Source of the DNA: Streptomyces genisteinicus
Lineage (GTDB): Bacteria > Actinomycetota > Actinomycetes > Streptomycetales > Streptomycetaceae
DNA: 64,000 bases
Direction of reading: 5' to 3'
Assembly: GCF_014489615.1 (NCBI RefSeq)
Contig: NZ_CP060825.1
Location: 3,548,501-3,612,500, forward strand
Shown here piece by piece: positions 53,728 to 61,978 of this stretch; positions within the stretch are counted from its first letter, which is position 1; every line of letters starts with the position of its first letter. Under the pieces are notes generated by a model. That model did no database searches. It saw only the letters and a program-made list of their open reading frames with translations, and was not told where the DNA came from. A program made the translations under genes and the position numbers.

Positions 53728-55458
53728 GTGGCGGAACGTAGCACGGCTGCCGTCGACGTGGCGGGCAACAGCGGGGACGAACCGCTGACAGCGCAGACGC
53801 GCGAGGCCACGACCGACGGGGCGGCTGAGACCCAGAAGACTCCGGAGACGACCGCGCCGGAAACGGACGGCGGGGCGAAGGAGACCGAACCCGCTGTCGC
53901 GGCGCCCGAACTGCACAGTGGCCACAAGCTCGCCAGACGCTACCGGCTCGAAGAATGCGTCACCCGTCTGGACGGTTTCAGCAGTTGGCGTGCCGTCGAC
54001 GAGAAGCTGCGTCGAGCCGTCGGCGTGCATCTGCTGCCCGCGGACCACCCGCGTGCGCGATCCGTCCTGGCCGCCGCGCGTTCCTCCGCACTGCTCGGCG
54101 ACCCCCGGTTCGTCCAGGTCCTGGATGCCGTCGAGGAGAACGAGCTCGTCTACGTCGTCCACGAATGGCTTCCGGACGCCGTCGAACTGACGACCCTGCT
54201 GGCGGCCGGCCCCCTCGAACCCCATGAGGCCTACCAGCTCGTCGAGCAGATGGCCCTGGCGATGGCCGCGGCCCACCGTGAAGGGCTCGCCCACCTCCGG
54301 CTGACCCCCGGCGCCGTGCTGCGCACGTCGACCGGCCAGTACCGCATCCGCGGCCTCGCGGTGAACGCGGCCCTTCGCGGCATCTCCGCCGAGCGCCCGC
54401 AGCGCACCGACACCGAGGCGATCGGCGCACTGCTCTACGCCGCGCTCACCCAGCGCTGGCCGTACGAGAACGACGCCTACGGGCTGACCGGCCTGCCCAA
54501 GGGCGTCGGTCTCGTCGCGCCCGACCAGGTCCGGGCGGGTGTGCATCGCGGGCTCTCCGAACTCGCGATGCGGGCACTCGTCAACGACGGCGCGACCGCG
54601 TCCCGCCAGGAGCCGGCGTGCACCACGCCGGACGAACTGGCGAAGGCGGTCGCGGCGATGCCCCGTATCCGGCCACCGGAGCCGACCTTCGCGGCGCCGC
54701 CCGACTACCAGCGCACCACGTACCAGCAGGGCAGCTACGGGCGTCCGCCGGCCGGACCCGGCGCCGGGGTCACCCAGCCGGCTCCGGTGCCCCCCGCGCC
54801 GCTCGAGAGCCGTACCGGCAGGGCGCTCAAGTGGACGGTCTCGGCTCTGCTGATCGCCGCCCTGGGCCTGGGCAGCTGGCAGGTCGCCGACAAGCTGCTC
54901 GACGGCAAGAGGGGCCAGGAGACGCCGTCCTCCGAGACGTCGACCACGGACGGCGAGAACGACAAGCCGGCCGCACCGACCCCTCTGAAGGTCCAGGCCG
55001 CCCAGGAGTACGCCCCGGACGGTTCCCCGCAGAACGCGGCCAACGTGGGCGCCACCTACGACAGCGACCCCGCCAGCTACTGGCGGACCAAGTCGTACTT
55101 CGACGGACCCGAGTTCGCCCCGTCGGTGAAGCAGGGAGTCGGCATCGTCTACGACCTCGGCAGTGAGAAAACCGTCACGGGTTCATCCATAGCGTTGCGC
55201 TACGGCGGCGAGCACACCACGATCAGCCTCTATGCCGCTGATTCCCTGTCTCCGTCCGGCCCCGTCGGTTCCATGAAGCAGATCGCCACGGGCCGGACCA
55301 GTGGATCCTCACTCGATCTGAAGGCCAAGGCCGGAACGGACGGGACCACGAGCCGCTATGTGCTCCTGTGGATGACGGCGATGCCGCACTCCCCGCAGGA
55401 CGGGTTCAGCGATTCCGGCTACAAGCAGGGGATCACGGACGTCTCCTTCACCGGCTGA
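53728..55458 (+). CDS. membrane pseudokinase with extracellular ligand-binding domain
   Basis: A 576-residue protein. An acidic disordered region precedes a kinase-fold domain (about 80-320) lacking the glycine-rich loop, the VAIK lysine and a recognisable HRD/DFG (the loop reads HLRLTPGAVL), so catalysis is not expected. One helix follows (ALKWTVSALLIAALGLGSWQ), then an extracellular discoidin/jelly-roll-like domain near the C-terminus. It corresponds to the C-terminal part of M. tuberculosis MviN/Rv3910, whose phosphorylated pseudokinase binds FhaA; here it is a separate protein. GTG at 53728; murJ ends 120 bp earlier. Confidence 0.82.
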   Translation: MAERSTAAVDVAGNSGDEPLTAQTREATTDGAAETQKTPETTAPETDGGAKETEPAVAAPELHSGHKLARRYRLEECVTRLDGFSSWRAVDEKLRRAVGVHLLPADHPRARSVLAAARSSALLGDPRFVQVLDAVEENELVYVVHEWLPDAVELTTLLAAGPLEPHEAYQLVEQMALAMAAAHREGLAHLRLTPGAVLRTSTGQYRIRGLAVNAALRGISAERPQRTDTEAIGALLYAALTQRWPYENDAYGLTGLPKGVGLVAPDQVRAGVHRGLSELAMRALVNDGATASRQEPACTTPDELAKAVAAMPRIRPPEPTFAAPPDYQRTTYQQGSYGRPPAGPGAGVTQPAPVPPAPLESRTGRALKWTVSALLIAALGLGSWQVADKLLDGKRGQETPSSETSTTDGENDKPAAPTPLKVQAAQEYAPDGSPQNAANVGATYDSDPASYWRTKSYFDGPEFAPSVKQGVGIVYDLGSEKTVTGSSIALRYGGEHTTISLYAADSLSPSGPVGSMKQIATGRTSGSSLDLKAKAGTDGTTSRYVLLWMTAMPHSPQDGFSDSGYKQGITDVSFTG

Positions 55459-55484
55459 CGGAGCAGAGGGGAGGGGGCTCACCG

Positions 55485-56189
55485 TTGAACGACGAGACAC
55501 TCCGCGACCGGAGCGACCAGGATCTCCTGGCTCTCCATGTCGCGGGGAGCCCGGAAGCCTTCGGTGAGCTCGTGCGCCGGCATCGCGACCGGCTGTGGGC
55601 GGTGGCCCTGCGCACCCTGGGAGACAGGGAGGAGGCAGCCGACGCGGTCCAGGACGCCCTCGTCTCCGCCTTCCGGGCCGCGGCAGGGTTCCGCGGCCAG
55701 TCCGCCGTCACCACCTGGCTGCACCGCATCACGGTGAACGCCTGTCTCGACCGGGTGCGTAAGGCCGCCTCCCGCAGGACCTCTCCCGTCGACGACACCG
55801 AACGCCTGGAACAGCTGCTGGAGCCTCATGAGTCGGCCGAGGCGCCGGCGGAGCGCGGGGATCTCCACCGGGAACTGATCGCCGCACTGGCCCGCCTCCC
55901 CGCGGAACAGCGGGCGGCACTGGTCCTGGTCGACATGCAGGGATACCCCGTCGCCGAGGCCGCCCGGATCCTCGATGTCCCGACCGGAACGGTCAAGAGC
56001 CGCTGCGCCCGGGGCCGGGCCCGCCTGCTGCCCATGGTCAGCCATCTGAGAGCGGAGGACGCGGATAGCCCCGGGGACAACGGGGGAAGGAACCGGACGG
56101 CAGGGGCATCCGTCCCACCGGAGTCGGGAGCGAAAAAGCCGGGACCGAACGGACCGGCTGCGGTGAAAGGTGGAGGTGGGCGCGCGTGA
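55485..56189 (+). CDS. sigM: ECF sigma factor SigM
   Basis: A 234-residue ECF sigma factor with region 2 (EAFGELVRRHRDRLWAVALRTLGDREEAADAVQDALV) and region 4 (LIAALARLPAEQRAALVLVDMQGYPVAEAARIL then TVKSRCARGRARL). A 45-residue extension after region 4 is unusual. TTG at 55485 with GGAGGGG upstream starts it. Its stop overlaps the rsmA start by four bases (GTGA), so translation is coupled. It follows murJ and the pseudokinase in the same direction; equivalent to M. tuberculosis SigM. Confidence 0.92.
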   Translation: MNDETLRDRSDQDLLALHVAGSPEAFGELVRRHRDRLWAVALRTLGDREEAADAVQDALVSAFRAAAGFRGQSAVTTWLHRITVNACLDRVRKAASRRTSPVDDTERLEQLLEPHESAEAPAERGDLHRELIAALARLPAEQRAALVLVDMQGYPVAEAARILDVPTGTVKSRCARGRARLLPMVSHLRAEDADSPGDNGGRNRTAGASVPPESGAKKPGPNGPAAVKGGGGRA

Positions 56190-57079
56190 CTTCCTCGACC
56201 GACGCGGATCAGCACCCCGATGTCTCGGAGATCTCCGACCTCACGGAAGGTCTTCTGCCACCGTCCCGTGCCACGGAGCTCCGGCGGCACCTCGACGGCT
56301 GCGCTCTCTGTTCCGACGTGCATACCTCGCTGGAGGAGATCCGGGGTCTGCTGGGGACGCTTCCCGGCGGCAGCCGCATGCCCGCCGACGTCGCCGGCCG
56401 TATCGACGCCGCCCTGGCGGCGGAGGTTCTGCTGAGCGCCACGGCACCGGAATCCTCCGTCGATGTTTCACGTGAAACATCAACGGAGACGCCCGTGCCT
56501 CCCACGGCGCCGAATCCCTCCGCGCGCCGGCCGGCCGGTCACTCCCGCGCCGCCACCGGTCCCGGCCGCAGCCGTCGTACCCGCCGCAGGACGGCGGTGC
56601 TGGGAGCTGTGCTGAGCGCGGCCGCTGTCGGCCTGAGCGTCGTGCTGTTCCAGTCCGGTGGCCAGATGACGGCCGACTCCGGCGCAGACACCTCCGTCAG
56701 CGCCACGTCCGAGGACTCGGGGGAGTTCTCCGGTGTACCGGTTCAGGACCGCGTGCACACCCTGCTGTCCGCGGGGACCGCCTCGGCGGAGCCGCGGATC
56801 GAGAAGGCTCCCTCTGCCGAGGCGGACGGGCCGGCCATCTCCCCGAAGAGTTCGCCCATGACAGCCGTCCCGCCCTGCGTACAGCGCGGCACCGGCCGCA
56901 CCGAGCCGCCCCTCGCGTTCGAGGAGGGCCGGTACGCCGGGACGGACGCCTACCTCGTGGTGCTGCCCCACCCCACGGACGCCACCCGGATCCAGGCCTA
57001 CGTGGTCGACGCCTCCTGCGTGAGCGCCTCCACGCCGTCCGGGGACCTGCTTCTCACCAGGACGTACCCCCGCGGCTGA
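56186..57079 (+). CDS. rsmA: anti-sigma factor RsmA
   Basis: A 297-residue membrane-anchored ZAS-type anti-sigma factor. The HxxxCxxC motif (His35, Cys39, Cys42 in RRHLDGCALC) lies in the cytoplasmic domain; a single helix at about 137-156 (AVLGAVLSAAAVGLSVVLFQ) leads to an extracellular domain. In S. coelicolor, RsmA is reported to bind a [2Fe-2S] cluster rather than zinc alone, making it redox-responsive; the sequence here cannot show which. A parS site is inside the gene, read as VSRET (residues 94-98) in a low-complexity linker. GTG at 56186. Confidence 0.9.
   Translation: MTSSTDADQHPDVSEISDLTEGLLPPSRATELRRHLDGCALCSDVHTSLEEIRGLLGTLPGGSRMPADVAGRIDAALAAEVLLSATAPESSVDVSRETSTETPVPPTAPNPSARRPAGHSRAATGPGRSRRTRRRTAVLGAVLSAAAVGLSVVLFQSGGQMTADSGADTSVSATSEDSGEFSGVPVQDRVHTLLSAGTASAEPRIEKAPSAEADGPAISPKSSPMTAVPPCVQRGTGRTEPPLAFEEGRYAGTDAYLVVLPHPTDATRIQAYVVDASCVSASTPSGDLLLTRTYPRG
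56465..56478. other. parS centromere site within rsmA
   Basis: Exact GTTTCACGTGAAAC inside the rsmA coding region, translated in frame as GTT TCA CGT GAA AC, giving Val-Ser-Arg-Glu-Thr in a poorly conserved linker. Confidence 0.94.
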
Positions 57080-57108
57080 GAGGCCGCCTGCGCCGCTGTG
57101 CATCCGCG

Positions 57109-57134
57109 GGAATGCACGCCCCTTAGGATCCGTT
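57109..57134 (+). promoter_or_regulatory. SigR-type promoter of trxBA
   Basis: GGAAT (57109-57113), 18 intervening bases and GTT (57132-57134) equal the S. coelicolor SigR consensus GGAAT-N18-GTT. It sits 69 bp before trxB, a known member of the thiol-oxidative-stress regulon. Confidence 0.88.
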
Positions 57135-57202
57135 GGGTGGGGTGAGAGCGATGAAGCAGCCCCGTAGGCAGTAGGCAGTCCCCAGAGACGAGGAAGAAAC
57201 CC

Positions 57203-58177
57203 GTGAGCGACGTTCGTAACGTGATCATCATCGGCTCCGGGCCCGCGGGCTACACGGCTGCCCTCTACACCGCGCGCGCTTCCCTGAAGCCGCTGGTGTT
57301 CGAGGGCGCCGTCACCGCCGGTGGCGCACTGATGAACACGACCGATGTGGAGAACTTCCCCGGTTTCCGCGACGGCATCATGGGCCCGGACCTGATGGAC
57401 AACATGCGCGCCCAGGCGGAGCGCTTCGGCGCCGAACTGGTGCCGGACGACGTCGTGGCCGTGGATCTCACGGGGACGGTCAAGACCGTCACGGACACCG
57501 CCGGCACCGTGCACCGCGCCAAGGCCGTCATCGTCACCACCGGATCGCAGCACCGCAAGCTCGGCCTGCCGAACGAGGACACTCTCTCCGGGCGCGGTGT
57601 CTCCTGGTGCGCCACCTGCGACGGCTTCTTCTTCAAGGACCAGGACATCGCCGTGATCGGCGGTGGCGACACCGCGATGGAGGAGGCGACCTTCCTCTCG
57701 CGCTTCGCCAAGTCGGTCACCATCGTCCACCGCCGGGACACCCTGCGGGCCTCCAAGGCCATGCAGGACCGCGCCTTCGCCGACCCGAAGATCTCCTTCG
57801 CCTGGGACAGCGAGGTGGCGGAGATCCACGGCGATCAGAAGCTCTCGGGCCTGACGCTGCGCAACACCAAGACCGGTGCCACGTCGGAGCTCGCCGTCAC
57901 GGGTCTGTTCATCGCCGTGGGCCACGACCCGCGCACCGAGCTGTTCAAGGGCCAGCTGGAGCTCGACGACGAGGGCTACCTGAAGGTGGACGCCCCGTCG
58001 ACGCGGACCAACCTCAGCGGCGTCTTCGGCGCGGGTGACGTGGTGGACCACACCTACCGTCAGGCGATCACCGCTGCCGGCACCGGCTGCTCCGCCGCCC
58101 TGGACGCCGAGCGCTTCCTCGCCGCGCTCTCGGACAGCGAGGCGACCGCCGAGCCCGAGAAGACGCCCGCCGTCTGA
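57203..58177 (+). CDS. trxB: thioredoxin reductase
   Basis: A 324-residue flavoprotein that reduces thioredoxin with NADPH. FAD-binding GSGPAGYTAALYTARA lies near the N-terminus, the redox pair is Cys136/Cys139 in CATCDG, and an NADPH-binding GGGDTAMEEA follows. GTG at 57203 with GAGGAAG six bases upstream. Operon with trxA, 52 bp downstream, behind the SigR promoter. Length matches the low-molecular-weight bacterial type. Confidence 0.98.
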   Translation: MSDVRNVIIIGSGPAGYTAALYTARASLKPLVFEGAVTAGGALMNTTDVENFPGFRDGIMGPDLMDNMRAQAERFGAELVPDDVVAVDLTGTVKTVTDTAGTVHRAKAVIVTTGSQHRKLGLPNEDTLSGRGVSWCATCDGFFFKDQDIAVIGGGDTAMEEATFLSRFAKSVTIVHRRDTLRASKAMQDRAFADPKISFAWDSEVAEIHGDQKLSGLTLRNTKTGATSELAVTGLFIAVGHDPRTELFKGQLELDDEGYLKVDAPSTRTNLSGVFGAGDVVDHTYRQAITAAGTGCSAALDAERFLAALSDSEATAEPEKTPAV

Positions 58178-58229
58178 GATCCGAACGCTTTCCTCCCACC
58201 CCCGCAGAGAAGAAGTGAAGGAGGTCGCC

Positions 58230-58562
58230 GTGGCCGGCGCCCTGAAGAACGTGACCGACAGCTCCTTCGAAGAGGACGTCCTCAAGAGCGACAAGCCCGT
58301 GCTGGTGGACTTCTGGGCCGCCTGGTGCGGACCGTGCCGTCAGATCGCGCCCTCGCTCGAAGCCATCGCGGCCGAGCACGGCGACAAGATCGAGGTCGTG
58401 AAGCTCAACATCGACGAGAACCCGACCATCGCCGCCAAGTACGGTGTGATGTCGATCCCGACGCTGAACGTCTACCAGAACGGCGAGGTCGCCAAGACCA
58501 TCGTCGGCGCCAAGCCGAAGGCCGCGATCGTGCGCGACCTGGAGCCGTTCCTCGGCGAGTGA
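58230..58562 (+). CDS. trxA: thioredoxin
   Basis: A 110-residue thioredoxin with the active site WCGPC (Cys33, Cys36), preceded by PVLVDFWA and followed by the cis-proline in MSIPTLNV. GTG at 58230 behind AAGGAGGT, a strong ribosome site. Second gene of trxBA. The product reduces protein disulfides, including ribonucleotide reductase and, in Streptomyces, the SigR antagonist RsrA, giving feedback on the promoter upstream. Confidence 0.97.
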   Translation: MAGALKNVTDSSFEEDVLKSDKPVLVDFWAAWCGPCRQIAPSLEAIAAEHGDKIEVVKLNIDENPTIAAKYGVMSIPTLNVYQNGEVAKTIVGAKPKAAIVRDLEPFLGE

Positions 58563-58574
58563 CGGACGATCGCT

Positions 58575-58588
58575 GTTTCACGTGAAAC
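58575..58588. other. parS centromere site
   Basis: Exact GTTTCACGTGAAAC, 12 bp past the trxA stop and just before the terminator at 58593. Confidence 0.94.
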
Positions 58589-58592
58589 ATGG

Positions 58593-58618
58593 AGGGCCCA
58601 CCCCCTGGGGTGGGCCCT
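58593..58618. terminator. trxBA terminator
   Basis: A perfect 12-bp stem, AGGGCCCACCCC with GGGGTGGGCCCT, two-base loop, followed by TTC. Also serves the converging GNAT gene. Confidence 0.88.
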
Positions 58619-58641
58619 TCGCACATCTGCGACAGCGCCGC

Positions 58642-59259
58642 TCACAGCGGCCGCAGCACGGGTTCCTTGTGCACCGCACCGAGCAGACGGTCCAGGGCCA
58701 GCTCCACATCTTCCTTCCAGGACAGCGTGGTTCTGAGTTCCAGTCTCAGCCGCGGGTGCCGTGGGTGGGGGCGCACCGTCTTGAAGCCGACCGCAAGGAG
58801 ATGGTCCACGGGAAGGACACAGGCCGGCTCCTTCCACCGGGCGTCGCCGAAGGCTTCGATGGCACGGAAGCCCCGGCGCAGCAGATCCTTGGCGACCGTC
58901 TGCACGATCACTCTCCCCAGCCCCTGCCCCTGGTAGCCGGGCATCACCCATGCCGTCATCAACTGGACGGCATCCGCCGCGACGGGGCTGGTGGGAAAGG
59001 CGAGGGACCGCGGTACATAAGCAGGCGGCGCATAGAGAACAAAGCCCACAGGCACATCGTCGACGTACACCACGCGACCGCACGAACCCCAGTCGAGAAG
59101 GACGGCGGAGATCCACGCCTCCTTCTCCGCCTGCGGAGTGCCCGCCCTTACCGCGGCTTCCCCGCTGACCGGATCAAGCTCCCAGAAGACGCACGAGCGA
59201 CAGCGCTGGGGAAGGTCCGAAAGGTTGTCCAGCGTGAGTGGTACGAGCCGACGCCCCAT
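58642..59259 (-). CDS. GNAT-like N-acetyltransferase
   Basis: A 205-residue GNAT whose N-terminus (MGRRLVPLTLDNLSDLPQRCRSCVFWEL) carries a CRSC cysteine pair unusual for the family. The acetyl-CoA loop is MPGYQGQGLGRVIVQTVAKDL. It is found in this place in Streptomyces between trxA and parB. Substrate unknown; the CxxC pair could bind a metal. ATG at 59259. Confidence 0.88.
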   Translation of the reverse strand: MGRRLVPLTLDNLSDLPQRCRSCVFWELDPVSGEAAVRAGTPQAEKEAWISAVLLDWGSCGRVVYVDDVPVGFVLYAPPAYVPRSLAFPTSPVAADAVQLMTAWVMPGYQGQGLGRVIVQTVAKDLLRRGFRAIEAFGDARWKEPACVLPVDHLLAVGFKTVRPHPRHPRLRLELRTTLSWKEDVELALDRLLGAVHKEPVLRPL

Positions 59260-59405
59260 GAAGGCGGTTCCTCACTTCCCTGACGTGCCGCGCCACGCGC
59301 GGCAGCCAGCGCGCTCCTCTCGCGCAGCAGGCTGCTGACGAATCCGCCGACCACGCCCGCTCCCAGGCCCGCTGTCACCAGTCGGCTGCGGCTCATCCCG
59401 CGCAT
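59148..59405 (-). CDS. possible small protein overlapping the GNAT gene
   Basis: An 85-residue open frame starts with MRGMSRSRLVTAGLGAGVVGGF (hydrophobic, glycine-zipper-like) after GAGAGG. The first 40 codons have the strong G/C third-position bias of real genes; the rest overlaps the GNAT gene in another frame. Could be a short membrane peptide or a chance frame. Confidence 0.27.
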   Translation of the reverse strand: MRGMSRSRLVTAGLGAGVVGGFVSSLLRERSALAAARGAARQGSEEPPSWGVGSYHSRWTTFRTFPSAVARASSGSLIRSAGKPR

Positions 59406-59506
59406 GGCCCCCGCCCTCTCTTCGAGATGCCCCCACAGTGGATGCGTCATACCAGAACGCATCGTAACCACCCAGCCCCGACACCGGGTACCGCACAACG
59501 GCAAAG

Positions 59507-59544
59507 GGCGGGTTGTGTTCCCGTGAAGGAACACAACCCGCCCT
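59507..59544. terminator. parAB terminator
   Basis: A perfect 16-bp stem GGGCGGGTTGTGTTCC / GGAACACAACCCGCCC with a 6-nt loop, beyond the parB stop. Confidence 0.9.
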
Positions 59545-59566
59545 CGGTGCCCGGTGGGCAGGGACC

Positions 59567-60658
59567 TCAGCTGTCGTCGTCCGCCTGCGCGTCCCCCGGG
59601 CCGTTGTCCAGAACCCTTCCCTCGCCGGGAGCGAGGGTGCCGAGGATCCTCTCGAGATCCTCCATCGACGCGAACTCGACGACGATCTTGCCCTTCTTCT
59701 GACCGAGGTCGACCTTCACCCTGGTCTCGAACCGGTCCGAGAGACGGGAGGCGAGATCACTGAGCGCCGGGGAGAGCCGTGCACCCGCACGAGGCCCCTT
59801 GGGCCGCGGCGCCCCCTTCGGGTCCGAGTTGAGCAGGGTGACGATCTCCTCGACCGCCCGCACGGACAGGCCCTCGGCGACGATGCGGTGGGCCAGCCGG
59901 TCCTGCTCCTCCGTGTCGTCCACGGAGAGAAGCGCCCGAGCGTGCCCGGCAGAGAGGACCCCCGCAGCCACACGACGCTGGACCGGCGGGGAGAGCTTCA
60001 GCAGCCGCAAGGTGTTGGACACCTGCGGGCGGGAGCGCCCGATCCTGTCGGCCAGCTGGTCGTGCGTGCAGTTGAAGTCCTTGAGCAGCTGGTCGTAGGC
60101 GGCCGCCTCTTCCAGAGGGTTCAGCTGGGCCCGGTGCAGGTTCTCCAGGAGGGCGTCCAGCAGAAGCTTCTCGTCATCGGTGTGCCGGACGATGGCGGGG
60201 ATCCGCTCCAGGCCCGCCTCGCGACAGGCCCGCCAGCGCCGCTCACCCATGATGAGCTCGTACCGGTCCGGCCCCAGCTGCCGGACCACGACCGGCTGGA
60301 GAAGGCCCACCTCCTTGATGGAGGTGATCAGCTCGGCCAGGGCGTCCTCGTCGAAGACCTCTCGGGGCTGCCGCGGGTTGGGCCTGATCGAGTCGAGCGG
60401 AAGCTCGGCGAAGTGAGCGCCGGCGGGCTCCGCCGCACCGGAGGGGGACTGCTCAGCGGAGGCGGCAGCCACTTCCGGTGACGCGGCGGCAGCGGGAAGC
60501 GTGGTCACCTTGGCAGCGGCCACCCCACGGTCCGTCGTCAGCACCGAGGACGCGGCGGGCGACGAGGTCCCCGTCGACGGGACGGGCTGCTTCTCCTGGG
60601 GGGCCGCCGGGATCAGTGCACCGAGCCCACGCCCCAGTCCTCTACGTCGCTCGCTCAC
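59567..60658 (-). CDS. parB: chromosome-partitioning protein ParB
   Basis: A 363-residue ParB/Spo0J. The CTP-binding N-terminal region carries GERRWRACREAGL; a central HTH (QLADRIGRSRPQVSNTLRLLKL) binds parS and the C-terminal domain dimerises. ParB spreads from parS and condenses the origin, which matters most in sporulating aerial hyphae. It overlaps parA by four bases (ATGA), so translation is coupled. The 60-residue N-terminal region before the core is Streptomyces-like and disordered. Confidence 0.97.
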   Translation of the reverse strand: MSERRRGLGRGLGALIPAAPQEKQPVPSTGTSSPAASSVLTTDRGVAAAKVTTLPAAAASPEVAAASAEQSPSGAAEPAGAHFAELPLDSIRPNPRQPREVFDEDALAELITSIKEVGLLQPVVVRQLGPDRYELIMGERRWRACREAGLERIPAIVRHTDDEKLLLDALLENLHRAQLNPLEEAAAYDQLLKDFNCTHDQLADRIGRSRPQVSNTLRLLKLSPPVQRRVAAGVLSAGHARALLSVDDTEEQDRLAHRIVAEGLSVRAVEEIVTLLNSDPKGAPRPKGPRAGARLSPALSDLASRLSDRFETRVKVDLGQKKGKIVVEFASMEDLERILGTLAPGEGRVLDNGPGDAQADDDS

Positions 60659-61728
60659 TGGATCCCCTCCGACATGTTCTGCTGATGGTTCTGAGCCGCG
60701 TGGGCATGCTGCGGGTCGTACCGGACACCCACGCCGCGCAGGGCGATCTCACGTGCGGCTTCGAGGTACGACAGGGAACCACTCGAACCCGGATCGTACG
60801 TCAGAACCGTCTGTCCGTAGCTCGGCGCCTCCGAGATACGCACCGAGCGCGGAATGCTGGTCCGCAGCACCTCTTCGCCGAAGTGGCTGCGCACCTCCTC
60901 GGCCACCTGGGAGGCGAGCCGGGTCCTGCCGTCGTACATGGTGAGGAGGATCGTCGAGACATGGAGTGACGGGTTCAGATGACCGCGCACCAGGTCCACA
61001 TTGCGCAGCAGCTGGCCGAGACCCTCCAGGGCGTAGTACTCGCACTGGATGGGGATGAGCACCTCGGCGCCCGCGACGAGTGCGTTGACCGTGAGCAGCC
61101 CCAGCGACGGCGGACAGTCGATGAGGATGTAGTCCAGGGGCTGCTCGTACGCCTGGATCGCACGCTGAAGCCTGCTCTCCCGCGCGACCAGCGACACCAG
61201 CTCGATCTCCGCACCGGCGAGATCGATGGTGGCGGGGGCGCAGAAGAGACCTTCGACGTCGGGGACCGGCTGGACCACCTCGGAGAGGGGCCGGCTGTCC
61301 ACCAGGACGTCGTAGATCGAGGGGACCTCCGCATGGTGATCGATGCCCAGCGCGGTGGAGGCGTTGCCTTGCGGGTCCAGGTCCACGACCAGGACGCGTG
61401 CGCCGTGCAGAGCGAGTGAGGCGGCGAGGTTGACCGTGGTCGTGGTCTTCCCCACGCCGCCCTTCTGGTTGGCGACGACCATGATGCGCGTGTGCTCGGG
61501 CCGGGGCAGCCCCTCACCGGCACGCCCCAGCGCCTCCACGGCCAGCTGAGCAGCACGGCCGATGGGGGTGTCGTCCATGGGCGGCGGTGTTTCACGTGAA
61601 ACATCCTCCGCCGTGAACTCGGTACGGGGACCGGGGACCGGATCGGTCATCGGTCCCGCGATGTTGGCGTCGGACCGCAAGGATTCACTCTCCTCGACTT
61701 CAGGCTCGCAATGAACAGAGCGTGCCAT
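60655..61728 (-). CDS. parA: chromosome-partitioning ATPase ParA
   Basis: A 357-residue ParA. The deviant Walker A KGGVGKTTT and signature VDLDPQGNASTALGI are followed by ILIDCPPSLGLLTVNAL. ATG at 61728 (MARSVHCEPEVEE) gives the length I remember for S. coelicolor ParA; longer starts up to GTG 61893 would include a parS-derived MFHVK tail. A parS site lies within the gene at 61589, read as VSRET. ParA guides septum placement and ParB movement in aerial hyphae. Promoters presumably lie in the 250-bp gap upstream. Confidence 0.93.
   Translation of the reverse strand: MARSVHCEPEVEESESLRSDANIAGPMTDPVPGPRTEFTAEDVSRETPPPMDDTPIGRAAQLAVEALGRAGEGLPRPEHTRIMVVANQKGGVGKTTTTVNLAASLALHGARVLVVDLDPQGNASTALGIDHHAEVPSIYDVLVDSRPLSEVVQPVPDVEGLFCAPATIDLAGAEIELVSLVARESRLQRAIQAYEQPLDYILIDCPPSLGLLTVNALVAGAEVLIPIQCEYYALEGLGQLLRNVDLVRGHLNPSLHVSTILLTMYDGRTRLASQVAEEVRSHFGEEVLRTSIPRSVRISEAPSYGQTVLTYDPGSSGSLSYLEAAREIALRGVGVRYDPQHAHAAQNHQQNMSEGIQ
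61589..61602. other. parS centromere site within parA
   Basis: Exact GTTTCACGTGAAAC in the 5' part of parA, translated VSRET in the disordered N-terminal region. Confidence 0.94.
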
Positions 61729-61782
61729 GGTTTCGGGGTCGGGAACCAGCGAGGCCCGTGGTTCTGTGGAGGAATCCACCTC

Positions 61783-61791
61783 TGTGGACAA
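61783..61791 (-). other. DnaA box in the parA leader
   Basis: TTGTCCACA on the minus strand, the Streptomyces DnaA-box consensus, 55 bp before the parA start. A weaker TCCTCCACA (61765-61773) is adjacent. Confidence 0.5.
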
Positions 61792-61877
61792 CTCCGTAGC
61801 CCGCACGAGGGGCTTACGGCCCTTCATCGGGGCGGCAGCACGGCCGCGGCTGATGATTCCCTGCAGCAGTGAGCGAC

Positions 61878-61891
61878 GTTTCACGTGAAAC
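61878..61891. other. parS centromere site (parA leader)
   Basis: Exact GTTTCACGTGAAAC in the gap between rsmG and parA, 150 bp before the chosen parA start. Confidence 0.94.
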
Positions 61892-61978
61892 ACGATGCAC
61901 GCGCCGCATGACCGGGCCGGGGCGACACTCCGAAATGTGTACCTATGGAAGCTTGTATGGCTCAGCGCACGATGCGGC

